Below, piece by piece: positions 21,289 through 29,992 of a DNA stretch of 64,000 bases (position 1 is its first letter; each line of letters starts with the position of its first letter). A program made the position numbers and the translations under genes. The notes under the pieces were generated by a model. It did not search any database. It had not been told where the DNA came from and saw only the letters and a program-made list of their open reading frames with translations. Source of the stretch: Trebonia sp963843745 (GTDB lineage Bacteria > Actinomycetota > Actinomycetes > Streptosporangiales > Streptosporangiaceae); assembly GCA_963843745.1 (NCBI GenBank), contig CAWJLP010000005.1, positions 62,001 to 126,000 of the forward strand, read 5' to 3'.

Positions 21289-21904
21289 TTATCGGCGGCG
21301 TTCGGCCAGGCGGCGGAAGTCGGCGGCGAGAGCGTCGCCGCCGGACGGGTCCCTGGCGATCACGAGGACCGTGTCGTCGCCGGCCACCGTGCCCAGGATC
21401 GCGGGCCAGGCGGCGTGGTCGATGACCGAGGCGAGGAACTGCGCGGCGCCGGCCGGGGTGCGCAGCACCACCAGGTTCGCGCTCGACTCGGCCGACGTCA
21501 GGAGCTCCTTCAGGTACTTGCCCAGCCGCCCGGACGGCCGGCGGCTCGGGATGATCCGTGACGGGCGCCGCCGGGTCGCTGGCCGCCTCAGCCGCGGGCG
21601 GAGCGGGCGGGGTGAGAGACGGCTGCGTACGTTCGGGAAAATCAAGACCGATACCGGCGCGGGACCCGGGCCCTCCCGGCTCGCCGGGCAGCGCGTAGAC
21701 CAGCGAGCCGTCCGCCGCCCGCAGCCGGACGACGCCGAGCTCGTCCAGGTCCCTGGACAGGGTGGCCTGGGCGACGTGCATGCCCGCGTACCTGTCGAGC
21801 AGCACGGCCAGCTGTTCCTGCGAGTGCACCTGCTCCATGGCCAGGATCGCGGCGATCCGCGCCTGCCTGGCGGCCTTCGTCGCCGGGGCCGACGGGGTCG
21901 CCAT
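21289..21904 (-). pseudogene. argR: arginine repressor, split by a frameshift
   Basis: ArgR represses arginine genes when bound to arginine. The winged-helix N-terminus (KAARQARIAAILAMEQVHSQ, QATLSRDLDELGVVRLRA) starts at ATG 21904, overlapping the argF stop by one base (TGATG). The C-terminal arginine-binding and hexamerisation domain (YLKELLTSAESSANLVVLRT, AGDDTVLVIARD) lies in a different frame ending at 21289. The shift falls between about 21510 and 21640 in a Pro/Ala-rich linker longer than usual. Neither frame alone gives a whole ArgR. It may be a real mutation or a single-base sequence error in GC-rich DNA; both domains are otherwise well conserved. Confidence 0.85.
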
Positions 21905-22824
21905 CAGGACTGCTCCAGCAGCCAGGCCAGCAGCGCCTTCTGCGCGTGCAGCCGGTTTTCCGCCTGGTCCCACACCGCGCTGGCCGGGCCGTCGATCACC
22001 CCGGCGGTGATCTCCTCACCGCGGTGCGCCGGCAGGCAGTGCAGCACGATCGCGCCGTCGGCGGCCAGCGCCAGCAGCTCGCCGCTGACCTGGAACGGGG
22101 CGAGCGCCTCCCGGCGGGCCGGCGCGTCCTGCTGGCCCATCGAGACCCAGACGTCGGTGGCGAGCACGTCCGCGCCCTTGACCGCGAGAGCCGGGTCGTC
22201 GACGACGGCGGCCGACCCGCCGGTCTCCGCGGCGATCCGCTGGGCGGCGGCGACGATCCCCGGGTCGGGCTGGTAGCCGGGCGGGGCGGCGACCCTCACG
22301 TGCATCCCGGCGGTGGCGCCGCCGAGCAGGTAGGAGTGCGCCATGTTGTTCGCCCCGTCGCCGAGGTAGGCGAGGGCGCGGCCGGGGAGCGGGCCGAGTC
22401 GCTGCGTCACGGTCTGCAGGTCGGCGAGGATCTGGCAGGGGTGGAACTCGTCGGTCAGCGCGTTGATCACGGGGACGGTGCTCGCCGCGGCCAGTTCCTC
22501 GATGCGGTCCTGGCCGAACGTGCGCCACACGATCGCCGCCGTCTGGCGGGTGAGCACCCTGGCGATGTCGCCGATCGTCTCGCCGCGGCCGATGTGCGTG
22601 GTCTGCGTGTCGATGACGAGGGGCAGGCCGCCGAGTTCCGCGACGCCGACGGTGAAGGACACCCGGGTGCGCAGGCTCGGCTTGTCGAAGAGGACGGCGA
22701 CGGCCTTCGGGCCCTCGAGAGGGCGGCGGGCGAACCGGTCCTTCTTCATGGCGCGTGCCAGGTCGAGGACCTCGGCCTGCTGGGCGGGGGTGAGGTCGTC
22801 GTCGCGCAGGAAGTGCTTGGGCAT
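21904..22824 (-). CDS. argF: ornithine carbamoyltransferase
   Basis: 306 residues, normal length. Transfers carbamoyl from carbamoyl phosphate to ornithine to give citrulline. The carbamoyl-phosphate site is KPSLRTRVSF (a SLRTR variant of STRTR), followed by HPCQ in EFHPCQILADLQT and by HCLPAHRGEE, which carries the ornithine-site cysteine. Starts 21 nt after argD. Part of the argC-J-B-D-F-R-H cluster. Confidence 0.95.
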   Translation of the reverse strand: MPKHFLRDDDLTPAQQAEVLDLARAMKKDRFARRPLEGPKAVAVLFDKPSLRTRVSFTVGVAELGGLPLVIDTQTTHIGRGETIGDIARVLTRQTAAIVWRTFGQDRIEELAAASTVPVINALTDEFHPCQILADLQTVTQRLGPLPGRALAYLGDGANNMAHSYLLGGATAGMHVRVAAPPGYQPDPGIVAAAQRIAAETGGSAAVVDDPALAVKGADVLATDVWVSMGQQDAPARREALAPFQVSGELLALAADGAIVLHCLPAHRGEEITAGVIDGPASAVWDQAENRLHAQKALLAWLLEQS

Positions 22825-22845
22825 GGGGTCTACGTCTCGGTGGGG

Positions 22846-24039
22846 TTACGCCTCGTGGGCCTGGGCCAGGATAGCGGGCAGCGCGGCGGTGAACTCGCCG
22901 GCCTCGGCCTCGGTGAGGATCAGCGGCGGGGCGAGCCGCACCGCGTCGGGCTGCACCGCGTTGACGAGGAAGCCCTTGTCCTGCGCGGCCTGGTAGACCG
23001 CCGGCGCCTTGTCCTCGGTGAGCACCGCCGCCAGCCACAGCCCGCTGCCGCGCACGCCCTTGAGCAGGGGGTGGCCGGTCGCCTCGATGCCGCTCGCCAG
23101 GGCGTCGCCCACGGTCTTGACGTTGCCGAGGATGTTCTGCTGCTCGATGGTGTCGAGCACCGCGAGGGCGGCGGCGCAGGCGACCGGGTTGGCGCCGAAC
23201 GTGGAGCCGTGGTCCCCCTTGCGCAGCGCGGTGCCCGCCTCGCCGAAGCCGATGCAGGCGCCGATCGGCAGGCCGCCGCCGAGGCCCTTGGCGAGCGTGA
23301 GCACGTCGGGGAGGACGCCCGCCGCCTGGTGGGCGAACCAGTCGCCGGTGCGGCCGATCCCGCTTTGGATCTCGTCGAGCACCAGCAGCGCCCCGGCCTG
23401 GTCGCAGGCCTGGCGGACGGCGCGGAGGTATCCGTCCGGCGGCGGGACGACGCCGCCCTCACCCAGCGTCGGCTCGAGGAAGACCGCCGCGACTTCCGCG
23501 TCGATGGCGCCGGCCAGGGCCGCCTCATCGCCGTACGGGATCCAGCGCACGTCGACCCCGAACGGGCCGAACGGCGTCCTGATCGACTCCTTGCCGGTGA
23601 TGCTGAGCGAGCCCATCGTCCGGCCGTGGAAGCTGCCGATCGCCGCGACGAACGGCTTGTCCGTGCCGCGGGCGCGGCGGACCAGCTTGATGGCGGCCTC
23701 GTTGGCCTCCGCACCCGAGTTGCAGAAGAACACGCGGGCCTGCCCGTCGGCGTTGAGCAGGCCGAGCAGCCGCTCGGCGAGCCGCACGCCGGGCTCGTGC
23801 ACGAACAGGTTCGAGGTGTGCGCGAGGTTTTTGACCTGGACGGACACCGCCTCGACGATGGCGGGGTGGGCGTGACCGAGCGCGCTGACCGCGATGCCGG
23901 CGATCAGGTCCAGGTACTGGTTGCCGTCGGCGTCCCAGACCCGGCAGCCTTCGCCGCGGGCGAGCGCCAGCGGCGGGGTGCCGTAGTTCGGCATCATGGC
24001 CGCCTCGAAGCGCTCGCGCAGGGCCTCGCTCTCGCTCAT
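22846..24039 (-). CDS. argD: acetylornithine aminotransferase
   Basis: 397 residues. PLP enzyme that makes N-acetylornithine from N-acetylglutamate semialdehyde. Visible: NSGAEANEAAIKL (phosphate site), FHGRTMGSL (residues 138-146), LDEIQSGIGRTG (PLP aspartate about 222) and the Schiff-base lysine 251 in LAKGLGGGLPIG. It starts within an ATGA overlap with argB, so the two are tightly coupled. Confidence 0.95.
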   Translation of the reverse strand: MSESEALRERFEAAMMPNYGTPPLALARGEGCRVWDADGNQYLDLIAGIAVSALGHAHPAIVEAVSVQVKNLAHTSNLFVHEPGVRLAERLLGLLNADGQARVFFCNSGAEANEAAIKLVRRARGTDKPFVAAIGSFHGRTMGSLSITGKESIRTPFGPFGVDVRWIPYGDEAALAGAIDAEVAAVFLEPTLGEGGVVPPPDGYLRAVRQACDQAGALLVLDEIQSGIGRTGDWFAHQAAGVLPDVLTLAKGLGGGLPIGACIGFGEAGTALRKGDHGSTFGANPVACAAALAVLDTIEQQNILGNVKTVGDALASGIEATGHPLLKGVRGSGLWLAAVLTEDKAPAVYQAAQDKGFLVNAVQPDAVRLAPPLILTEAEAGEFTAALPAILAQAHEA

Positions 24040-25037
24040 GGCGTATCTCCTTCTCGGAGGGCTCCGGGGGCCAGGGGGGACGGGGGGCGGGAGCCTCCCG
24101 TGCGGGAAGTCAGTCCCCCCGGGTCAGCAGAGACCATCGTGCCGATGCCGGAGTCGGTGAAGATCTCCAGCAGGATCGCGTGCTCCAGCCGGCCGTCCAG
24201 CACGTGCGCCTCCGGGACGCCGCCGCGCACCGCCGTCAGGCAGGCCTCCATCTTCGGGATCATGCCGGCCGACAGCGCCGGCAGCAGCTCTTCCAGGTCG
24301 CCGGCGCCGAGCTGGCTGATCACCTCGGTGGAGGCGGGCCAGTCCCTGTAGAGGCCCGCCACGTCGGTGAGCACGACCAGCTTGATGGCGCCGAGCGCGA
24401 CCGCGAGCGCGGCGGCCGCGGTGTCGGCGTTGACGTTGTAGACCACGCCGTCGCCGTCCGCGCCGCGCGCGACGCTGGACAGCACCGGGATCCTGCCATC
24501 GGCGATGAGGCCCTTGACCAGGCCCGGGTCGGTCGCCACGATGTCGCCGACCAGGCCGATGTCCACCCACTCGCCGTCCACCTCGGCGGCCTTGCGGCGG
24601 GCGCTGAACAGGTTCGCGTCCTCGCCTGACAGGCCCACCGCGAGCGGGCCGTACCGGTTGATCAGCCCCACCAGGTCCTTGTTGACCTTGCCGTTGAGCA
24701 CCATCCGGACGACGTCGATCGTCTCTTCCGTGGTCACCCGCAGCCCGGCGGCGAAGACCGACTCGATGCCGAGCCGGTCCAGGTGCTCGGTGACCTGCGG
24801 CCCGCCGCCGTGCACCACGACCGGGCGCAGCCCCGCGTGCCGGAGGAACACCAGGTCCTGGGCGAACCCGGCGCGCAGGTGCTCGTCGGTCATCGCGTGG
24901 CCGCCGTACTTGATCACGACGGTCTCGCCGTGGAAGCGGTCGAGCCAGGGCAGCGCCTCGATCAGGGTGCCGGCCTTGGCGGTCGCTGCGGCCCGGCGCT
25001 CTTCGTCGGCCTTGTCGTCGTTGACCACGATCGTCAT
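24036..25037 (-). CDS. argB: acetylglutamate kinase
   Basis: 333 residues from ATG 25037, which overlaps the argJ stop by ATGA. Phosphorylates N-acetylglutamate. Amino-acid-kinase motifs: VIKYGGHAM near residue 40 (phosphate-binding lysine), VVHGGGPQV, the GLVGLINRYG and LSSVARGADGDGVVYNVNADTAAAALAVALGA blocks, and the C-terminal GIGTMV. The last 25 residues after TMVSADPG are a Pro/Ser/Gly-rich tail. The upstream in-frame region is a shadow of argJ. Confidence 0.95.
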   Translation of the reverse strand: MTIVVNDDKADEERRAAATAKAGTLIEALPWLDRFHGETVVIKYGGHAMTDEHLRAGFAQDLVFLRHAGLRPVVVHGGGPQVTEHLDRLGIESVFAAGLRVTTEETIDVVRMVLNGKVNKDLVGLINRYGPLAVGLSGEDANLFSARRKAAEVDGEWVDIGLVGDIVATDPGLVKGLIADGRIPVLSSVARGADGDGVVYNVNADTAAAALAVALGAIKLVVLTDVAGLYRDWPASTEVISQLGAGDLEELLPALSAGMIPKMEACLTAVRGGVPEAHVLDGRLEHAILLEIFTDSGIGTMVSADPGGLTSRTGGSRPPSPLAPGALREGDTP

Positions 25038-26191
25038 GTCGAGTACGCCGCGTTCTCGTGCACGTAGGCCTCGGTGAGGTCGGTGGTGAGGATCAGCGCG
25101 GCGTTCGGGCCGGCGGACAGGTCCACGGTGATCGTGACGTCGCGGCTCTTCAGGTCGACCTTGGACCGCTCGTCGCCTGGTGCGCCGCCGCGGCACACCC
25201 AGACGCCGTTGATCGCGACGTTCAGCCGGTCCGGGTCGAACACCGCGTCCGTGGTGCCGACCGCCGACAGCACCCGGCCCCAGTTCGGGTCCTCGCCGGC
25301 GATGGCGCACTTGAGCAGGTTGTTCCTGGCCACCGCGCGGCCGACGGTCACCGCGTCGCCGTCGCTCGCCGCGCCGACGACCTCGATCGTGATCATCTTC
25401 GACGCGCCCTCGGCGTCGAGCTGGAGCTGACGGGCCAGGTCGGCGCAGACTTCGGTCAGGGCGCGGGTGAAGTCCTGCTTGCCGGGCTTGACCCCGGACG
25501 CGCCGCTGGCCATCAGCAGCACGGTGTCGTTGGTGGACATGCAGCCGTCGGTGTCCAGCCGGTCGAAGGTGACGGCGGTGGCCGAGCGGAGCGCACTGTC
25601 GAGCTCCTCGGCGTTGAGGTCCGCGTCCGTGGTGACCACGCACAGCATGGTCGCGAGCGCCGGGGCGATCATGCCCGCGCCCTTGGCCATGCCTCCGATG
25701 GAGTAGCCGTCGGGCCTTCTAAATGCGATCTTCACCACCGTGTCCGTGGTACGAATCGCATCGGCGGCGTGCACCCCGCCCGACCTATCAGCTTCCGCGA
25801 CCGCCGCGTCGACGGCGGGCAGCAGCTTGTCCATCGGCAGCCGCTCGCCGATCAGGCCGGTCGAGCAGACCGCAATCTCGCCGGCGGAGTCACCGATCGC
25901 CTGGGCGAGACGCTCGGCGGTGGCGTGGGTGTCCTGGAAGCCGAGCGGTCCGGTGCACGCGTTCGCGCCGCCGGAATTCAGCACGACGGCGCGCACTCGG
26001 CCGCCGCTAACCACCTGCCGCGTCCACTTCACCGGGGCTGCCTGCACCCGGTTGGCGGTGAACACCGCAGCCGCGGCGCGGGACGGGCCGTCGTTGATTA
26101 CCACTGCAACGTCCCGGTCGCCGGACTGCTTCAGGCCGCCAGCAACGCCCGCGGCGCGGAAGCCCTGCGGTGCAGTCACGCTCATTAGCAT
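25034..26191 (-). CDS. argJ: bifunctional glutamate N-acetyltransferase/amino-acid acetyltransferase
   Basis: 385 residues. Transfers acetyl from acetylornithine to glutamate, closing the acetyl cycle. The self-cleavage site is present: GMIAPALATMLC, with Thr181 as the expected nucleophile after autoproteolysis between Ala180 and Thr181. ANRVQAAP and NSGGANACTG (residues 72-81, oxyanion hole region) also match. ATG 26191 or the in-frame ATG at 26185 could be used. It is separated from argC by an unusually long 245-bp gap. Confidence 0.95.
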   Translation of the reverse strand: MLMSVTAPQGFRAAGVAGGLKQSGDRDVAVVINDGPSRAAAAVFTANRVQAAPVKWTRQVVSGGRVRAVVLNSGGANACTGPLGFQDTHATAERLAQAIGDSAGEIAVCSTGLIGERLPMDKLLPAVDAAVAEADRSGGVHAADAIRTTDTVVKIAFRRPDGYSIGGMAKGAGMIAPALATMLCVVTTDADLNAEELDSALRSATAVTFDRLDTDGCMSTNDTVLLMASGASGVKPGKQDFTRALTEVCADLARQLQLDAEGASKMITIEVVGAASDGDAVTVGRAVARNNLLKCAIAGEDPNWGRVLSAVGTTDAVFDPDRLNVAINGVWVCRGGAPGDERSKVDLKSRDVTITVDLSAGPNAALILTTDLTEAYVHENAAYST

Positions 26192-26436
26192 CGCGGCGCG
26201 TAAGTCCCATCGTTCAGCTCAGGGACGAACACCCGCTTCCTCCCTTCCGGAGATGATATGATCGAATCTGTCAGCGATAATCAAGCTGACACATGTACTA
26301 CCTAGCACAAATCTGCGGAAGGGCATGCCGTGGCTGCGCGGGGAGGCGACGGGTTGGCCCGGCCTACGAACCGCGAACCTAAAGCGCAACGTGAGCTGCG
26401 TCTGGAATCCCCTGGTTCCAGCCCGGGTGGAGGATG
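26192..26436. other. argC-argJ gap with inverted repeat
   Basis: 245 bp, where argC and argJ usually abut. It is relatively AT-rich at 26255-26310 and contains TGTCAGC and GCTGACA as a 7-bp inverted repeat with a 9-nt spacer (GATAATCAA), near GGAAGGGAGGAAG on the minus strand. It may hold a secondary promoter for argJ or an inserted element. No gene is supported. Confidence 0.5.
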
Positions 26437-27525
26437 TCAAGGGGTTACTCCGTGGGTCGTCAGGCCGGCCGACTCTGGCAGGCCGAGCATGAGGTTGGCG
26501 ATCTGCACGGCCTGGCCGGCCGCGCCCTTCCCGAGGTTGTCGGTGGCGGCGACCACGACCGCGCGCCCGGCGTGCTGGTCGGCGGTCACCTGAACGTGCG
26601 CCCCGTTCGACCCGGCCACCGCGCCGGTGACCGGCCACTGGCCTGCCGGGAGCAGGTGCACGAACGGCTCGCCGGCGTACGCGTCGGCGAACGCGCCGCG
26701 CAGCGCGCTGTCCGGGTCCGGGCTGTCGGTGGCGACCGGCGTCAGCCGGGCGGTGCAGGTGGCGAGGATGCCGCGCGGCATCGGGGCGAGCACCGGCGTG
26801 AAGGAGATCGTGACGGGCGGGGAGTCACCACGGGCCCGTTCGGGATAAAAATTGAGGACGTCGGCGAGGGCCTGCTCGATCTCCGGGGTGTGCCGGTGCC
26901 TGCCGCCGACCTTGTACGCGGACATGCTGCCCATGACCTCGCTCGCGAGCAGGTCGGGGCGGGGCGAGCGGCCGGCGCCCGAGGTGCCGGAGGCGGCGAC
27001 GATGACAATGTCGTCGGGCTGCGCGAGGCCCGCCACCAACAGCGGGCCGAGCGCGAGGATCGACGTGGTGGCGTAGCAGCCGGGCGCGGCGACCGTGCGG
27101 GCGGCCCTGATCGCGTCCCTGGCGCCGGGCAGCTCCGGGAGGCCGTAGGCCCAGCGGCCGGCGTAGCGGACGTCGGCTCCGTAGAAGCGGTGCCAGGCGG
27201 ACTCGTCGCCGAGCCTGAAGTCGGCCGACAGGTCGACGATCCGCGCGTCGGGCAGCTGCTCGGCGAGCGCGGCTGACTCGCCGTGCGGGAGGGCCATGAA
27301 GATGAGTTCGGCGGCCGACAGCGTGCTCGCGTCGGTGGGCTGGAAGTCGCGGCCGTCGAAGGCCGGGTGGCCGGTGAGGTTCGGGTGGACTTCCGTGACC
27401 GGCTTGCCGGCGCTGCTCGCTCCGGTGACCGCGCCGATCTCGAGGTCGGGGTGCCCGGCGAGCAGCCGCAGCAGCTCGCCGCCCGCGTAGCCGCTGGCGC
27501 CCGCCACCGCGACCCGTATGCCCAT
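26437..27525 (-). CDS. argC: N-acetyl-gamma-glutamyl-phosphate reductase
   Basis: 362 residues. NADPH-dependent reduction of acetylglutamyl phosphate to the semialdehyde. GASGYAGGELLRLL (9-22) is the nucleotide fold and Cys150 in APGCYATT is the catalytic cysteine; HRHTPEIEQ and SFTPVLAPMPRGILATCTA follow. About 14 residues (223-236, around FYPERARGDSPP) look like an insertion compared with typical actinobacterial ArgC and contain the 24-nt dispersed repeat. GAGGAGG lies 7 nt before ATG. First gene of the arginine operon, preceded by promoter and ARG box. Confidence 0.95.
   Translation of the reverse strand: MGIRVAVAGASGYAGGELLRLLAGHPDLEIGAVTGASSAGKPVTEVHPNLTGHPAFDGRDFQPTDASTLSAAELIFMALPHGESAALAEQLPDARIVDLSADFRLGDESAWHRFYGADVRYAGRWAYGLPELPGARDAIRAARTVAAPGCYATTSILALGPLLVAGLAQPDDIVIVAASGTSGAGRSPRPDLLASEVMGSMSAYKVGGRHRHTPEIEQALADVLNFYPERARGDSPPVTISFTPVLAPMPRGILATCTARLTPVATDSPDPDSALRGAFADAYAGEPFVHLLPAGQWPVTGAVAGSNGAHVQVTADQHAGRAVVVAATDNLGKGAAGQAVQIANLMLGLPESAGLTTHGVTP
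26826..26849 (-). repeat. 24-nt dispersed repeat inside argC
   Basis: Reverse complement identical over 24 nt to the intergenic copy at 1475-1498. It encodes part of an apparent insertion in ArgC (FYPERARG region). Confidence 0.75.
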
Positions 27526-27546
27526 GATTCAGCCTCCTCGCTTCCT

Positions 27547-27580
27547 GAAGAAGTATGCATCCCATTGCATGAATATGCAA
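27547..27580 (-). promoter_or_regulatory. argC promoter with ARG boxes
   Basis: On the minus strand TTGCAT (-35, 27580-27575), 17-nt spacer, CATACT (-10, 27557-27552). The -35 is part of the palindrome TTGCATATTCATGCAA (27565-27580), an almost ideal ArgR operator; ATGCATACTTCTTC (27547-27560) is a weaker second box. Binding would block RNA polymerase, giving arginine repression of argC onward, if the split ArgR or another copy is functional. Confidence 0.85.
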
Positions 27581-27669
27581 CACGGGCGCTCGTGGCGGTC
27601 TCGGGTGCGGGGTGCGGACAACTGGTGCGCTGCGATCGTTCTTGTGCGGTACGGCTCTAGGGTGGACGG

Positions 27670-28137
27670 GTGGGTGGATGGCGTAGGAGCGGACGCCGGA
27701 AGCACCAGAGGGCGGCGCTTGCCGCACTGTGCTGGCTAGGCGGGGCCGTGGGCGTGCTCGGGGCGGTCCTGACGGGCTGCTCGCCGGGACCGCCCGCGCC
27801 GGGACCGCCCGCGCCGGGCGCGACCGGGACGTCCTGCGGAACCACCCGCACCGGGGCGGGCGTGCCGGTGCGGGTCAAGGTGGAGAAGGGGACGGTGGAC
27901 TGCGCCACCGTGCTGAGCGTCGAACGCGACTACGCGGCGATGATCGCCGGCGGCCGGGTGCAAGGCAACGGCGGCGGGGCGCCGGTGACGGTGGACGGCT
28001 GGACCTGCCAGGGGTACGCCACGCCGACGACGCTGCGGACCGGCGTCGCCTCCGAGTGTCACACCGCGAGCGCTGAGGTGCTGGCGGTGCTGTCGTCGCC
28101 GGCGGCGTCCGCGGGCCCCGCGCCGTCCGGCAGCTGA
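27670..28137 (+). CDS. small putative lipoprotein of unknown function
   Basis: 155 residues. After a basic start (GGWRRSGRRKHQR) comes a hydrophobic stretch (AALAALCWLGGAVGVLGAV) and lipobox LTGC at about residues 34-37, then a Pro/Gly linker. The mature part has four cysteines (SCGTTR, DCATVL, WTCQG, SECHT) that could form two disulfides, a pattern typical of small exported actinobacterial proteins. Function unknown. GTG 27670 follows a GGGTGGA-like site. The 3' end overlaps the convergent GGDEF gene by 79 bp. Confidence 0.65.
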   Translation: MGGWRRSGRRKHQRAALAALCWLGGAVGVLGAVLTGCSPGPPAPGPPAPGATGTSCGTTRTGAGVPVRVKVEKGTVDCATVLSVERDYAAMIAGGRVQGNGGGAPVTVDGWTCQGYATPTTLRTGVASECHTASAEVLAVLSSPAASAGPAPSGS

Positions 28138-29570
28138 CCGCCGTCCGGCTCGATGCCTTCGACGGGCAGCTGCGCGCCCCGCGGGAAAGCGGCGGTGGCG
28201 GCCATCTCGTCCGCCGGCGGCCGGACCGCGCTCAGGCCCCGGCTCGTGCTGATCATCTGCACCTGGTCCCGGCCGGAGGCCTTGGCCCGGTAGAGGGCGG
28301 CGTCAGCGGCGGCGAGCAGTTCTGTCAGCTCGCGCCGGGAGCCGTTATCGAGCGCCGCGACGCCGATCGACACGGTGACCGGCACCCGCTCGGACCCTGG
28401 CGCCCCTGGCGCCCCCGGCGCCTCCGGCGTCCCGGGGGCTCCGGCAGGGCCGTCCGCGTAGATCGCCAGGTTCGCGATGTGCGCGCGGACCCGTTCGGCG
28501 ATCCTGAAGGCGTCGACCGCGCGGGTCTGCGGCAGGAGCATCACGAACTCCTCGCCGCCGAACCGGCCTGCCAGGTCGTAGTCGCGCAGCACCTGGGTCA
28601 TCGTGGCGGCGATCTGGCGCAGCACCTCATCGCCGAGCAGGTGGCCGTAGGTGTCGTTGATCTGCTTGAACCTGTCCAGGTCGAGCAGCGCCACGGCGAG
28701 CGGTGACTGGGTGCGGACCGCGCGGGCGACCTCCGCGCTCGCCTCGCGCTCCCAGGTCGCCGCGTTGAGCAGCCCGGTCTTGGCGTCCGCGCGGGCCTCG
28801 CTGAGCAGCTGCGGGTGCCGGAACGACCGCTGCAGCAGCGTGGCGAGCGGCAGCGCGATGATCAGCGTCAGGTAGCTGACGGTCATGCCGAGCGCCACCA
28901 GCACGGCCGCGCAGAGCTCCGTCGCGTCGTTGTGCAGTTCTTCCCTGCCGAGCACGGTGGCCTTGATCCTGGTGGTCGGGTCCGCCAGCCGGATCGCGCT
29001 CAGCACCAGGCCCTGGTTAACCGCCCACTGCGTGAGGCCGCAGGCCCCGGCCGCCACCAGCCACATCGCGGGATGGCGCCACAGGTAGCCGCGCGGGTCC
29101 CCGGCGGCGGGCAGGATCCCGTGGTAGACCAGCGACGCGCTGCCGTAGGCGAGGCCGATCGCCGCGGCGGTGAACACCCGGCGGTACGGCGGCGCCCGCT
29201 TGACCCGCCACTGCGTCAGCGCCAGCCGGATCGCCGGGATGATCAGCGCGTACAGCACGGGGAGCAGGATCACCACGGGGAGCTCCCAGACCGCGTACAC
29301 GTCCTTCACGACGCCGGCCGGCTCACCGGCCCGCCTGGTCAGCTCCACCGTGACGGCGCCGCAGGCCAGCAGCGCGGCGAACAGTGCGAGCTGGCCGGCG
29401 GAGAACCGGAACGCCGCCGCGGCCACGGCTGTGCAGGCCAGGTCCGCGCAGATCACGAGCACAACGAACGCGCGCAGCCGGGCCGGCAGCGACCAGACGG
29501 GCCAGTCGCGGACGCGCGGCATGCCATGGCCGGGCAGGCGGCCGGGCACGCTGCTGCGCGCGAAACGCAT
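28059..29570 (-). CDS. membrane GGDEF protein, probable diguanylate cyclase
   Basis: 503 residues from ATG 29570 (GGGGAGGG ribosome-binding site 6 nt upstream). The N-terminal half has about seven hydrophobic segments (residues 30-250) as a membrane sensory module. The GGDEF domain starts near KTGLLNAATWERE; the active-site motif is RFGGEEF and an RDYD motif ends 5 residues before it, the canonical inhibitory I-site. DLDRFKQINDTYGHLLGDEVL is intact, so the enzyme should make c-di-GMP with product inhibition. A collagen-like GAPGTPEAPGAPGAPGSE stretch interrupts the domain. The C-terminus is disordered. Confidence 0.9.
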   Translation of the reverse strand: MRFARSSVPGRLPGHGMPRVRDWPVWSLPARLRAFVVLVICADLACTAVAAAAFRFSAGQLALFAALLACGAVTVELTRRAGEPAGVVKDVYAVWELPVVILLPVLYALIIPAIRLALTQWRVKRAPPYRRVFTAAAIGLAYGSASLVYHGILPAAGDPRGYLWRHPAMWLVAAGACGLTQWAVNQGLVLSAIRLADPTTRIKATVLGREELHNDATELCAAVLVALGMTVSYLTLIIALPLATLLQRSFRHPQLLSEARADAKTGLLNAATWEREASAEVARAVRTQSPLAVALLDLDRFKQINDTYGHLLGDEVLRQIAATMTQVLRDYDLAGRFGGEEFVMLLPQTRAVDAFRIAERVRAHIANLAIYADGPAGAPGTPEAPGAPGAPGSERVPVTVSIGVAALDNGSRRELTELLAAADAALYRAKASGRDQVQMISTSRGLSAVRPPADEMAATAAFPRGAQLPVEGIEPDGGQLPDGAGPADAAGDDSTASTSALAV

Positions 29571-29992
29571 CGAACCCTCCCCTTGACGCTGAGTACGCCG
29601 GACAGCACAAGGTGTGGCGTTAACCCCAGATTGGCACACATGTCACGTGCGCACTGTCAGAACGCGGCTACTGACCGACAGGATCCCCGTGACGGTCTCT
29701 GTACGGACGAGCCGGACACGGACCCGGCAATCCCGGCCTTGCAAGCGTTTGCAGGCCACACGGTCGGTGCGCGGATCGAACCTCCGTTACCAAAACGTTA
29801 CCTCTGAGCATTTTCTCATGGGTTGACCGGGGATGGCGGCCTATTCAAGCATCAAGAGGAGACGCTGAACTAGCGCACAGTCGCTACACAGTTACTTACG
29901 GCTATGCGGCTGGCCGCGGACGCGCGAGAGGAGCGGTGGATGGGCACCACTGGCTGGGCGAAGTAACCTCCGCGGCCCGGATCGGTCCAGCA
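29571..29992. other. pheT-GGDEF gap
   Basis: 422 bp with no gene that I can support. It contains a LacI-family-operator-like palindrome TGCAAGCGTTTGCA flanked by GGCC on both sides (29735-29756), and a relatively AT-rich stretch (29780-29830). No clear terminator for pheT was found. Confidence 0.5.

Noticed and set aside
26330..26593. Plus-strand 87-codon frame in and beyond the argC-argJ gap
   Set aside because: It overlaps argC in antisense, has no motif and is best explained by high GC content.
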